Shown here one piece after another: positions 17,568 to 26,954 of a stretch of 64,000 nucleotides of DNA. The notes under the pieces are model-generated. The model worked only from the letters and a program-made list of their open reading frames with translations. It was not told the origin of the DNA and searched no databases. The translations under genes and the position numbers were made by a program. Within the stretch, counting starts at the first letter, position 1. Every line of letters starts with the position of its first letter. Origin of the DNA: VRUE01 sp963796705. Its GTDB lineage: Bacteria > Actinomycetota > Thermoleophilia > Solirubrobacterales > 70-9. The stretch spans positions 1-64,000 of the forward strand of contig CAWCMK010000004.1 of the NCBI GenBank assembly GCA_963796705.1. Direction: 5' to 3'.

Positions 17568-17698
17568 GGCCGCCCGACCGTAGCGCAACCCGCTTCCCCA
17601 GGATCTCGCCACCGCCCGCGCGCCTGGGCGCCTCCCCAGCCGCGCTCCTGCCGTCTGGGCGGGCGCTGATTGGCGGCGCATCGGTCATTGTTGGGCCG

Positions 17699-19237
17699 AT
17701 GAGCGCCTTCAGCGAAGCCTCCGCATCGGCGCCGCGGGCGCTTTCGGCCGCCGAGCCCTCGCCGCCGGGGATCGCCTGGGCGCCGATTCTGGCGATCTCT
17801 GGCCTCGTTTTGGCCGTGCTGGTGGCGCTCAGCGCCCGCTATGGCTATCACCGCGACGAGCTCTACTTCATCGAGGCCGGTGCTCATCCGGCGCTCGGCT
17901 ACCCCGACCAGCCGCTGCTGACGCCGTTACTCGCCTGGGCTATGAACGCGCTGGCGCCGCGCTCGCTGCTCTTGCTGCGGATCCCGGCCGCCCTCGCGGG
18001 GGTCGCCTCGATCATCAGCGCCGGGCTGATCGCACGCGAAGCCGCTGGCGGGCGGCGGGCGCAGCTGATCGCCGCGAGCTCCTGCGCGGCGGCGCTTGTC
18101 GTCCTCGCGACGAGCCACTTCCTGACCACCGAGACCCTTGACCTCGCCTTCAGCAGCGTCCTCTGCTGGCTGCTTGTGCGGTTGCTGCGCACAGAAGATC
18201 AGCGACTCTGGCTGCTCGCCGGCGCCGTGCTCGGGATCGGCCTGCTCAACAAGCTCCTGGTCGGCGTCCTCGCGGCGGCGATCATCGGCTCGCTCCTGGT
18301 GGTCGGCCCGCGGGCGCTCCTGCGCTCGCGCTGGGCGGCGGCGGGGGCGGCGCTGGCGCTGCTCGGCGCCCTCCCCTATCTGGGATGGCAGCTCGCCCAT
18401 GGCCTGCCCCAGGCGGCGGTCGCCCACAGCCAGGCCCAGGGCGGCGAAGAGGGCGGCCGGGGCGGCTTCATCCCCTTCCAGCTGGCGCTCGTCGGGCCGC
18501 TGCTCGTGCCCCTCTGGTTGGCGGGTCTCCTGGGACTGCTGCGCGCTGCGGCCTGGCGGCGCTATCGCTGCTTCGGGGTCGCCTACCTGGCGCTGGTGGT
18601 GGTCCTGCTCGCCAGCGCCGGCAAGGCCTACTACATCGCCGGCCTCTACCCGCTGCTGCTCGGCTTCGGGGCGCTGCGGGCCGACGCCTGGCTGCGGCGC
18701 GGCGGCATCCTGCGGCGCTGGCTTCTGGCGGCGGCGATCGCGCTTACCGCGGCGGCCAGTGCCTTCATCGGCCTCAGCCTGCTGCCGGTTCACGACCTCG
18801 CCGGGAGCATCGTCGAGAAGCTCGATTCCACCGAGGGCGAGATGGTCGGCTGGCCGCGCTTTGTGGCGAGCGTCGCCTCCGTCTATCACGAGCTGCCGCC
18901 GGCGAGCCGTGCCCGTACCGTGATCTTCACCAAGAACTACGGCGAGGCCGGGGCGATCGACCTCTTCGGGCCAGCGCGCGGCCTGCCGGCCGCCTACAGC
19001 GGCCACAACGGCTTCTCCGAATGGGGTCCGCCGCCGAACTCCAAGAGCGCCGCGATCCTCGTCGGCGAAGAACTTGGGGGGACCGCCGCCGCGGACTTCC
19101 GGGGTTGTGCGATTCAAACCCGGATCAACAACGGCCTTGACCTGGAAAACCAGGAGCAGGGGGTGCCCGTCTGGTTCTGCGCCCAGATGCGCCGGCCCTG
19201 GTCGAGGATCTGGAGCGCCCTGCGCCACTACAACTGA
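17699..19237 (+). CDS. GT39-type membrane glycosyltransferase
   Basis: The 512-residue protein has a GT-C fold. An acidic loop follows the first helix (ARYGYHRDELYFIEAGAHPA then LGYPDQPLLTP), about ten further membrane helices, and a periplasmic C-terminal domain (TKNYGEAGAIDLFGPARGLP, YSGHNGFSEWGPP). The RDELYF and YPDQPPL motifs carry the catalytic Asp of the PMT/ArnT superfamily. It transfers a sugar from a polyprenyl-phosphate donor outside the membrane. ATG 17699 begins just before the first helix; the open frame upstream overlaps the opposite gene and is unlikely to be coding. Confidence 0.88.
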   Translation: MSAFSEASASAPRALSAAEPSPPGIAWAPILAISGLVLAVLVALSARYGYHRDELYFIEAGAHPALGYPDQPLLTPLLAWAMNALAPRSLLLLRIPAALAGVASIISAGLIAREAAGGRRAQLIAASSCAAALVVLATSHFLTTETLDLAFSSVLCWLLVRLLRTEDQRLWLLAGAVLGIGLLNKLLVGVLAAAIIGSLLVVGPRALLRSRWAAAGAALALLGALPYLGWQLAHGLPQAAVAHSQAQGGEEGGRGGFIPFQLALVGPLLVPLWLAGLLGLLRAAAWRRYRCFGVAYLALVVVLLASAGKAYYIAGLYPLLLGFGALRADAWLRRGGILRRWLLAAAIALTAAASAFIGLSLLPVHDLAGSIVEKLDSTEGEMVGWPRFVASVASVYHELPPASRARTVIFTKNYGEAGAIDLFGPARGLPAAYSGHNGFSEWGPPPNSKSAAILVGEELGGTAAADFRGCAIQTRINNGLDLENQEQGVPVWFCAQMRRPWSRIWSALRHYN

Positions 19238-19399
19238 GCGCGCCCGCCGGCGGGGTGGCGGCGCGTCAGGGAGGCCCGCGAGGGCGCCGGGCGGCGGGCG
19301 CCAGCCAGCCGGGGAGATCGGCCCGGCGCTTGGCAAATCCCGCTCCGGCTGAGAGGCTGGAGTGTGCCTCGTCTGTTCACCTCGATCCGGGAGCTCTTG

Positions 19400-20102
19400 A
19401 TGAAGCGCCGATTGCCGGGCCTCAGCTATGCCAACGTGGTCTCCACGATCTGCCTCTTCCTGCTGCTCGGCGGCGGCGCCACCTACGCCGCGACCCGGAT
19501 CCTGCCGAAGAACAGCGTCGGCACCAAGCAGCTGAAGAAGGGTGCGGTGACCGCCGCCAAAGTCAAGCTCGGCTCGCTGCTCGCAAAGGACTTCAAGGCG
19601 GGAGAGCTGCCGGCCGGGGGCGCTGCCCAGGGCGCGGCGAGCTCCCGAAGCGCTGCCCCACGCCCGGATTCGCCTGCGCAACCGCGAACTGACAATCAAA
19701 GACAGCGAAGCGCCGCGAATCCAATTTGACCAGGTGGTCGAAGACAACGCCGGGATGGCCGATCTCGCCAACCACCCGACGACCCTGCAGGCCCCGCGCA
19801 GCGGCCTCTACCTGCTCGGCGCCAACCTCGAGTGGTATGAGATCACAGGCGAAGGCCGGCTCGGCGGTTCGCTCGAGGTGCCAAACCCAGACGGCGTCGG
19901 CTTCGCCCCCGACAAGAGCCAGTCGGTCTATGACTACATCAAAGGCGGGCCGCAGTTCCTGGGCCAGCCCTTCTCTGAGGTGATCAGGCTGAGCGCCGGT
20001 CAGTTCGTGACGCTGATCGCCTACAACGCCACGGGTGCGACCAACACGATCTCAAACGTCGACAGCGGCACCTACCTCGAACTCACCTACCTCGGGCCCT
20101 GA
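19400..20102 (+). CDS. Secreted protein with NSVGTKQLKK module (one frameshift)
   Basis: The start ATG 19400 has a GGGAG ribosome site. The signal sequence is VVSTICLFLLLGGGATYAAT, followed by LPKNSVGTKQLKKGAVTAAK. Near 19,640 the frame moves to ARIRLRNRELTIKDSEAPRI and then QFDQVVEDNAGMADLANHPT. The rest looks like a jelly-roll (C1q/TNF-like) domain: SGLYLLGANLEWYEI and IRLSAGQFVTLIAYNATGAT. Such exported proteins are common in Solirubrobacterales. Their function is unknown. A similar protein lies at 45,911-46,555. Confidence 0.75.
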
Positions 20103-20504
20103 GGCTCGGGAGGCGGGCCTCGCTCAAAAAGCAAGCGGCGCTGACGGCCGGCGCCAGAACCCGCGAGCACCGCGCGCTCGAGGCCGGTCGCGCTCTGCTG
20201 ATCGCGATCGCTCCGAGAGGCCGCGGCGTTTGACCGCCCGCCGCGTCGAGCTTGGTGATCGGGCGAGACCGACTCGAGCACCCTGCCTTCCCCGGCAGAG
20301 CTCCGCGCCCTGACCTGGTGGGAGGAGCCTTGCGAAGAAACCGAAGCTCAACCGAGGTGCGTCTTTGCGGGCCGCTTGCCGGTCCCGGCATCGGGCGCCA
20401 GGAGTGCGCTGAGACCGGCCTCGCTCAGCGCTTCGCGCTTCGCCGCGGGGGCGCGGCCCCGAAGAGCGGGCCGCGCGACTCGCCAAACGGGCGCTGACCG
20501 GGTG
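20103..20504. other. Gene-free stretch
   Basis: No reading frame here has a recognisable domain, signal sequence or ribosome site. It lies between the convergent ends of two secreted-protein genes and is probably a 3' spacer. Confidence 0.5.
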
Positions 20505-20521
20505 GCCCTCAGCGGGAGGGC
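20505..20521 (-). terminator. Hairpin directly after the beta-helix gene
   Basis: A 6-bp stem (GCCCTC/GAGGGC) with a 5-nt loop starts one base after the stop of the minus-strand gene. There is no U-tract, so it is a weak candidate. Confidence 0.35.
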
Positions 20522-22968
20522 TCAGCTGCGCTTTTTCTGGCGCAGGGTGACTTTCTCTGATTGCGTCAGCGGCGAGCCGCCGCTCGGTGAAAAGGTGACC
20601 TTGACGATCAGCTTCGCCTCGCCGACTTTTTTCAGGCTCCGCGCCGTCTTGGCGCTGGGGATGATCGGCAGGGTCACGCTTTCAGCGGTTTTCGCGACGC
20701 CGTGCTCGGTCTTGATCCCCTTTCCGAACAGGCGCAGGGTGCCGGGGCCCGGAGCTGAGATGCTGAGCAGACGCCCTGCCAGTTTTCTTACTCAGCTTCA
20801 GCTTTGAGAAATCGAAATGGTTCGTTGGGGGCGGGTGGGAGGATTCAGGCGCGAAGCTTGCGGTGACGCTCCGATCGGCGCTCATCGTCACTTCGCAGGC
20901 GCCGGCCGCCGGCGCAGGAGCCGCTCCAGCCGCTGAAGGTCGAGCCTGAGGCGGCGAGGGCCTTCAGCACCACCACGGTGCCCACCGCATAGGAGCCCGA
21001 GCAGGTCCCCGGGCAGTTGATCCCCTCACCGCTGACGCTGCCGCCGCCGCTGCCCGCCAGCGAGACGCTGAGGCTGTGCTGCGCTGCGGCTTCGGTCTGG
21101 AATTGGAGATCGCCGCTCTTGACCCCGGCAGGTTCCAGCGAGTTGCTCGCGACGAGGTTCAGGTGGTAGATGTGGTTTGGCTCAAGGCCGGTGATCGTCT
21201 TGCTCACCGCCTGGGGGCCGGCGCTCGATCCCAGGTCCACGGGTGCGGTGCTCTGGCCGTAGCTTTCATCGAAGCCGTATTCGATCTCATAGCTGGTATC
21301 AGAGCCGGCCGGGTCGATCGACGCTTCAACCGTGGCGCTGGTATCGGTGACGGCGGCAATCGTCACGTTCGAGAGGACCGGCGGCCCGGGGCTTGTCGTG
21401 AAGCTGAGGGCGTTGCCGGCGGCGGTGGCGCTCCCCGAGGCGTTGTCGGCGACGGCGCGAAAGTAATAGGTGGTGCCGGCGCTGAGGCCGCCCACGGTCT
21501 CGCTCTCGGCGGTGGCGCTCGCCAGGACGCCGGCGCCCACCTCCGGCGTTTCGTCGCTGAGCGCGGCGGCCGAGGTTCCGTAGATGAAGTGGAAGCCTCC
21601 CGCCTCGCCGGCGAGGTTGATCGAGGCATGCAGGGTGATTTCACTGGCGCTCGCACCGCTGGCGGCTTCGGTGAGCGCGCTCGGGGCCCCCAGGGTCTGG
21701 GCCTCGAAGGCGCCCACATCGCAGTGGGTGCCCTGCGGGCGCGCCACCCCGCGCTGATCGGTGGCCGGGCAGCTCGGATCATCGGCAGCGCCGATCGCGG
21801 CGCTGCCGTGCAGCAGCGCCTCGGTCGGCGTCGGGCCGCCATTGGCGGCGATTGGCGCGAGCCTCGGATCGACCCGTGACTGGTCGCCGGTGGCGTTCAG
21901 TTCGCAGGCGCCATCCTGATCGATGTTGTGGCCGAGATCGGTTGTGATCGGCTTCGCCGTCGTCGTTTCCGCGCCGCTCGTCTTGCCTTCCGCGACACAG
22001 CCATAATCAGAACCGAAGTCATCAAATCCCGAGGCGATGATCGTGTTCTGAACCGTCGTGGTGGCGCCCACATCGGTCTGCAGGGAGCCGCGCAGGTTGC
22101 CGGCGAGGGTGTCGTTTCGCAGCGTCAGCGTGCCGCCGCGGTTCTCGATTCCCCCGCCTCGCGAGGAGGCGGTGCCGCTGTTGACGACGGTCGTGTTGGT
22201 CAGCGTCGCGGTGCCCCCGTAGATCATCACCGCGCCGCCGCCGTAGTCAAAGCCGCCGTCTTCGCGGAAGGTGACCCCTTCGGCGGTGACGGTTCCCGAG
22301 CGCGAGAAGAGACCGCCGCCGAAGGCGGCGCCGTCGTTGGCGAAGGTGACATCCGTCAAGGTCAGCGAGCCGGTGTTCGCGACCGCGCCACCGACCGGGC
22401 TGTTTAGGTCGGAGTGAAAATCAACGTCTTCGAGGCTCACCGTGGCGCCTTCGTTAAACAGGGCTCCGCCGCCGTTGGCCGTCAGCGTGTAGCAGGGGCC
22501 ACCGCAGCTGCTGAACTTCTCGTCTTCGCCGTCGGTGCCGCCGCTGAAGCTGAGGCCCGAGATCGTGACCGGACCGGCCGTGATCTTCATGATGCGGTTC
22601 AGTTCCCCACCTCCGGGGCGGTTGGAGGAGCCGCTCAGCGTCGTCGCGACGGTCCCCTTTCCCTCGATCGTCAGCTGCTTGTTGATCAGGATCGGGGTCC
22701 CCTGCGTGACTTCATAGACCGCGGGGGAGCCGCCCGAGCCGCCCAGTTCAATCGTGTCGCCGGGGCCGGCGGAGGCGATGGCCTGCCGCAGCGAGCACGG
22801 GGACCCCGGGCAGGAGCCGGACCCGGCGGGGTCGGCGGTGGTGCTGACCGCGATCGTGTTGGCCTGGGCGACGCCGGCGAAGCTCAGCAGGAGCGCTGCG
22901 CCCAGCAGTCCTGCCCGGCAGAACCGGGCTCCGCGGCGGCGCTTGGGCTGAGACCGCTCCCGGTGCAT
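20522..22968 (-). CDS. Secreted right-handed beta-helix/FN3 protein (two frameshifts near the 3' end)
   Basis: ATG 22968 begins a twin-basic signal peptide (ERSQPKRRRGARFCRAGLLG then AALLLSFAGVAQA). Next come an SLRQAIASAGPGDTIEL motif and Gly-rich beta-helix repeats (GGGALFNEGATVSLEDV, GGGLFSRSGTVTAEGV, GGGIENRGGTLTLRN). The choice-of-anchor-Q motif follows (LAPIAANGGPTPTEALLHGS), then two fibronectin-III-like domains with GLSAGTTYYFRAVADN and GLEPNHIYHLNLVASN, and a YVTN-like GWSGSCAGG. Frame changes at about 20,915 and 20,775 lead to EVTMSADRSVTASF and finally SEKVTLRQKKRS. It is probably a cell-surface or exported polymorphic outer protein. The partner or substrate is unknown. Confidence 0.82.
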
Positions 22969-23170
22969 CGCCGGGACTATGGTCGCGGCGGGAGCGCTTG
23001 TCAACCGGCGAGCAGCCTCAGAGCAGAGCTCAGAGGAATCCGGCGCCCCGGTCGCCAGCTCCCCAGCCCCCAGGGGATGGGTCATCGGCTGCAACCTCTG
23101 GGCGTCGCGGATCGGCCGCCGTCCTGGGCCGGCAGGCTGAGAAGGGGCCGGTTGCCGATGAAGTCCGTCG

Positions 23171-23437
23171 CTAGGCCTGGCGGCGTTCCTCGCGGACGCC
23201 GAGCGCCCAGACCACGGCGAGACCGATCGCGACGCCGGGGATCGCGACCAGCGCCGTCGTCAGGTCGGTGTTGCCGACGCTCTTGCCGCTCGCGATCTCG
23301 ACGATCGCGCCGAAGATCAGGGCGCCCGAGACGGCGCCGATGAAGGCCCCGACGATCCCCTGCCAGAAGCGGTCGGGCAAGAAGACCGTGAAGTGCCACA
23401 GGGCGATCCCCATCGTGAACCAGACGAGCACCGCCAT
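23171..23437 (-). CDS. Small integral membrane protein downstream of secDF
   Basis: This 88-residue protein has three hydrophobic segments: VLVWFTMGIALWHFTVFLPD, then GIVGAFIGAVSGALIFGAIV and ALVAIPGVAIGLAVVWALGV. Its start overlaps the stop of secDF in ATGA style, so it is translated with it. The Gly-rich second helix resembles small transglycosylase-associated-type membrane proteins. The function is not known. Confidence 0.7.
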   Translation of the reverse strand: MAVLVWFTMGIALWHFTVFLPDRFWQGIVGAFIGAVSGALIFGAIVEIASGKSVGNTDLTTALVAIPGVAIGLAVVWALGVREERRQA

Positions 23438-26418
23438 CAGCGGTTCCTCCCGTGTTTGCGGCGCTGCGCGCGGCGGGCGCGGCGGGCGGCGTTTCGCTCG
23501 CGGCGCTCGGCCGAGGCGAGCTCGGCGCCCGCCTTCTCGCCGTTGGCCGAGGCGCCGGCGGGCGCCCCATCGCCGCTGGCCTCGCCATCGACGGGGCCGG
23601 GCTCGGCGCTCAGCACCGCCCCGGGCGCGGGCCCGGGCTCGGCGGCGACCGGCGCCCCCTCCTCGGCGGCTTCGCTCTCGGAGTCATCGGCGAGCTTTGC
23701 CAGCTCGACCTCATCGGCGTAGGCGGGCACCGAGCCCGAGAGTTCGGCGATCCGCGCCCGGCGGCGGGCAAAGCCCGGCTCGCGTTCCTTCCAGGCGGTC
23801 AGCACCGGCGAGGCGATGAAGATCGAGGAGTAGGTCCCCGAGGCGATCCCGACGAGCATCGCGAAGGCGAAGTCCTGCAGGGTCGCGCCGCCGAAGATCA
23901 GAAGCGAGACGACCGCCAGCAGGGTCGTGAAGCTGGTCGCCAGCGAACGGGTCAGGACCTCGCTCATCGAGCGGTTGACGATCTGGGAGAACGCCGCCCG
24001 CGGCATCCGCGGCATGTTCTCGCGTATTCGGTCAAAGACGATGATCGTGTCGTAGAGCGAGTAGCCCAAGATCGTCAGGAAGGCGGCGACGGTGCCGCTG
24101 CTCACCTCTTTCCCCGTCAACGAGTAGACGCCCGCGGTGATCAGGATGTCGTGGAACAGCGCGATCAGGGTCGGCACCGCGAACTTCGGGTCAAAGCGGA
24201 AGGCGATGTAGGCGCAGATCACGAGCAGCGAGAAGATCAGCGCCTTGACCGCGCTTTCGGCGACCTGCTGGCCGAAGGTCGGCCCCACCGTGGTGCTTTC
24301 AAAGGCCCCGTTGGCGATCCCGAATTCTTCGCTCAGCGCCTTGCGGGCCTTGCCCGGCGAGAGGGTTTTGGTCTGGATCTGAAAGACGTTGTCGCCGAGT
24401 TCTGGGTCAGAGACCTGCTGGATCTCCTCGCCGCTGATCCCGACGCCTTCCAGCGATTCGCGCACCCCTTCCTCGTTGGTCGGCTTCACCAGGGCGACCT
24501 TGATCCTGGTTCCCGATTCGAAGTCGATCCCGAAGTTCAGCTGCTGGGTGGCGAGCGCCAGGGCGCCGATGATCAGGATCGTCCCCGAGAGGCTGAAGAA
24601 CCAGCGGCTTGCGCCCATGAAGTCAAAGCGCCAGCGGAAGCGTTTGGTGCCGGCGCCGAGGACGCTCGGCGAGCCCAGAATGCGACTGCGGCTCATGCTG
24701 AGGAGCAGCGCCTGGGTGAAGACCACCGCGGTCAGCAGCGAGACGATCGTGCCGACGCCGAGCGTGAAGGCAAAGCCCTTGACCCCCGAGGTCGCCAGCA
24801 CGAAGAGGATGAAGGCGGTCAAAAGGGTGACGACGTTGGCGTCGATGATCGTCGCGATCCCCCGCCGGTAGCCGGCGGCGATCGCATTGGGCATAGATCT
24901 CCCGGCGCGCACCTCCTCCTTTATTCGCTCGAAGATGACGATGTTGGAGTCAGCGGCGACGCCGATCGTCAGGATCAGCCCCGCGATTCCCGGCAGCGTC
25001 AGGGTGATCGGGATCAGTTTGATCAGGGCGAAGAAGATCACCCCGTAGGCGCCCAGGGCCCCCACCGCGATCGCCCCCAGGACCCGGTAGAAGACCAACA
25101 GGAAGAGGACCACCAGGGCGAGCCCGATGATCCCCGCTTTGATCCCCTGGTGAAGCGCCTGGGTGCCGAGCGTCGCCGAGACCTGGGTCTGGCTGATCAG
25201 CTTCAGGTTGATCGGCAGGGCGCCGATCTGCAGCGTTTCCGCCAGTTCCTCGGCTTCGGAGATGCCGGTGAAGCCGCCCGAGATCTGGGCCCCGGTGCGG
25301 CCTTCGATCCCGTCGGGGTTTTCCTGGAAGTTGATGATCGGCCGCGTCTTGACTTCGTTGTCAAGGACGACCGCGAAGTGGCCCGAGAGCGCTTCGACCT
25401 GTTCGCGGCTCGGCAGCCCGATCGCCTGTTCCTGGCCGCGCTGGGCGATCTTGCGGGTCACTTCGTGGAAGTTTTCGCGCCCCGATTCGGTGAATTCAAA
25501 GACGACGATCGGTTCGCTGAATTCACCGGTTTTCGCTTCCGGGTTGGTGATTTCGGTGCCGGTCAGGGCCGGGTCATCGTGCAGCGCATACCAGCCCGGT
25601 TCGGAGCCTTCGATGATCGAGCCTTCCTTCTGCGGGTATTCGCTGACGACCACCGTCCCCACCGGGACCTTGACGACTTCGCCCTTGTGGGCGATTTTGC
25701 GCCCGGTGGCGCTGATGTAGAGGTCCTTTTTTGAGGTCTCGGGCCCGGAGATCAGCTTGTGCTCGTTGTTTTCGGAGAACAGGTAATAGCTCGGTTTGGT
25801 CGTCGAGCAGCTCTTGCACTGGCTGAGCGGGACCGGTTTTTGTTCGGAGGCGAGCTTCACGGCGCCGTAGGCGCTCGGGTAGGCCCCGGAGAAGATCAGC
25901 TGCTGGGTTTCGGCCTTCAGTTCGGTTTTTTCTTCAGGGCTTTCGCCCTTCTTGGGGGCCCGGCCGGCTTCTTTCCATTCCTGTTTTGCTTCCTTAAGCG
26001 GCCCCGCCGGCGGGTTCTGGCCCGGGTGGCCGCCGATCACGTGCTCGCGGCCGATCAGGCTCGGCTCCCAGTCATAGAAGTAGAGCTGGGCTGTCGTCCC
26101 GACCGTTTCCCGGGCCCGGTTGGGGTCGGTGATGTCGGGCAGTTCGATCGAGATCTCGGTGTTGCCGAGCCGCGCGACTTCGGGCTGGGAGACGCCGAGC
26201 TGGTCGATCCGCTGGCGGATGATGTTGATCGCCCGTTCGATGTCGGTGCCTTCGACCTTTTTGACCTGGCCGGTCGGGGTCCCCTGGTAGATCAGCTGCA
26301 GGCCGCCCTTCAAATCGAGCCCCAGGCGGGTCGGCTTGGAGGCGATCACGAGCGCCGAGACGGCGACCAGCCCGAGGACGAACAGCAGTACGAACAGATG
26401 CCGGCGCCTCCGCCCCAT
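23437..26418 (-). CDS. secDF: Protein translocase subunits SecD and SecF, fused
   Basis: The 993-residue protein joins SecD (GLDLKGGLQLIYQG, RIDQLGVSQPEVARLGNTEI, IGVAADSNIVIFERIKEEVR) and SecF (FGIDFESGTRIKVALVKPTN, GYSLYDTIIVFDRIRENMPR). Each half carries its first periplasmic domain and a six-helix bundle with the conserved Asp-containing helix IV. The C-terminus is long and charged, ending RRAQRRKHGRNR. It uses the proton gradient to help proteins leave the Sec channel. The SecD half contains an unusual insert with paired Cys (LSQCKSCSTT). Glu codons are mostly GAA here, unlike GAG-rich neighbours. Confidence 0.96.
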   Translation of the reverse strand: MGRRRRHLFVLLFVLGLVAVSALVIASKPTRLGLDLKGGLQLIYQGTPTGQVKKVEGTDIERAINIIRQRIDQLGVSQPEVARLGNTEISIELPDITDPNRARETVGTTAQLYFYDWEPSLIGREHVIGGHPGQNPPAGPLKEAKQEWKEAGRAPKKGESPEEKTELKAETQQLIFSGAYPSAYGAVKLASEQKPVPLSQCKSCSTTKPSYYLFSENNEHKLISGPETSKKDLYISATGRKIAHKGEVVKVPVGTVVVSEYPQKEGSIIEGSEPGWYALHDDPALTGTEITNPEAKTGEFSEPIVVFEFTESGRENFHEVTRKIAQRGQEQAIGLPSREQVEALSGHFAVVLDNEVKTRPIINFQENPDGIEGRTGAQISGGFTGISEAEELAETLQIGALPINLKLISQTQVSATLGTQALHQGIKAGIIGLALVVLFLLVFYRVLGAIAVGALGAYGVIFFALIKLIPITLTLPGIAGLILTIGVAADSNIVIFERIKEEVRAGRSMPNAIAAGYRRGIATIIDANVVTLLTAFILFVLATSGVKGFAFTLGVGTIVSLLTAVVFTQALLLSMSRSRILGSPSVLGAGTKRFRWRFDFMGASRWFFSLSGTILIIGALALATQQLNFGIDFESGTRIKVALVKPTNEEGVRESLEGVGISGEEIQQVSDPELGDNVFQIQTKTLSPGKARKALSEEFGIANGAFESTTVGPTFGQQVAESAVKALIFSLLVICAYIAFRFDPKFAVPTLIALFHDILITAGVYSLTGKEVSSGTVAAFLTILGYSLYDTIIVFDRIRENMPRMPRAAFSQIVNRSMSEVLTRSLATSFTTLLAVVSLLIFGGATLQDFAFAMLVGIASGTYSSIFIASPVLTAWKEREPGFARRRARIAELSGSVPAYADEVELAKLADDSESEAAEEGAPVAAEPGPAPGAVLSAEPGPVDGEASGDGAPAGASANGEKAGAELASAERRERNAARRARRAQRRKHGRNR

Positions 26419-26428
26419 TTCGGGCCTC

Positions 26429-26917
26429 TCAGCTCTCCGGGGTGAGGACGATCAGAAGACCCCCGTCCTCGTCATAGGCGGGAAAGACGTCCGCCACGGC
26501 CTCCGCCGGGAGGTCGCCCTCGGCGTTGACCGAGACCCGCTTGCCGAGCGATCGCACCCCCCACTCCAGCGAGGTCTCGATCGGGTCGGTGACGCCGTCG
26601 CCGTTGGTGTCGGCGCTCTCGCCGCCTTCGCCGGGGTCGCGCCACTGCAGGCCGAGGACTTCCTGAACCGGGCGGCCGATCACGTCTTCATCGGAGAGCC
26701 CGGTCAGCTCGAAGCTGCCGCGCCCCGCGTCGATCACCCGGGCCTGCTTGTCGCAGACAAAGAAGGCCGCGTTTGGGGCCGGGTAGTAGTCATCGAGCAG
26801 CTCAAAGACAAAGCCAAAGCCGCATTTCGAGCAGCCCTTCGGGCGCGTGCTGAAGCCCGCCGTGCGATCGGCGCTTGACTCCCTGTTGCCGCAGTTGGGA
26901 CAGATGAAGAACGGCAT
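26429..26917 (-). CDS. Zinc-ribbon and PAS-like domain protein
   Basis: The 162-residue protein starts with a four-Cys zinc ribbon (FICPNCGNRESSAD, then GCSKCGFGFVFELL). It continues with a PAS-like stretch (FFVCDKQARVIDAGRGSFEL, TGLSDEDVIGRPVQEVLGL). An acidic insert, DTNGDGVTDPIE, looks like a calcium-binding loop of the EF-hand or thrombospondin-3 kind. The end DVFPAYDEDGGLLIVLTPES is beta-rich. It lies 10 bp upstream of secDF on the same strand. A cytoplasmic sensor is likely; its signal is unknown. Confidence 0.7.
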   Translation of the reverse strand: MPFFICPNCGNRESSADRTAGFSTRPKGCSKCGFGFVFELLDDYYPAPNAAFFVCDKQARVIDAGRGSFELTGLSDEDVIGRPVQEVLGLQWRDPGEGGESADTNGDGVTDPIETSLEWGVRSLGKRVSVNAEGDLPAEAVADVFPAYDEDGGLLIVLTPES

Positions 26918-26954
26918 CCCTGCTCAGGTTACTGAGAGTCGGCGCGGGCCACAC

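Noticed and set aside
20845..22968. Long plus-strand reading frames opposite the beta-helix gene, and similar frames opposite relA/spoT, recJ and secDF.
   Set aside because: They are antisense shadows caused by high GC at third positions; none has domains or ribosome sites.
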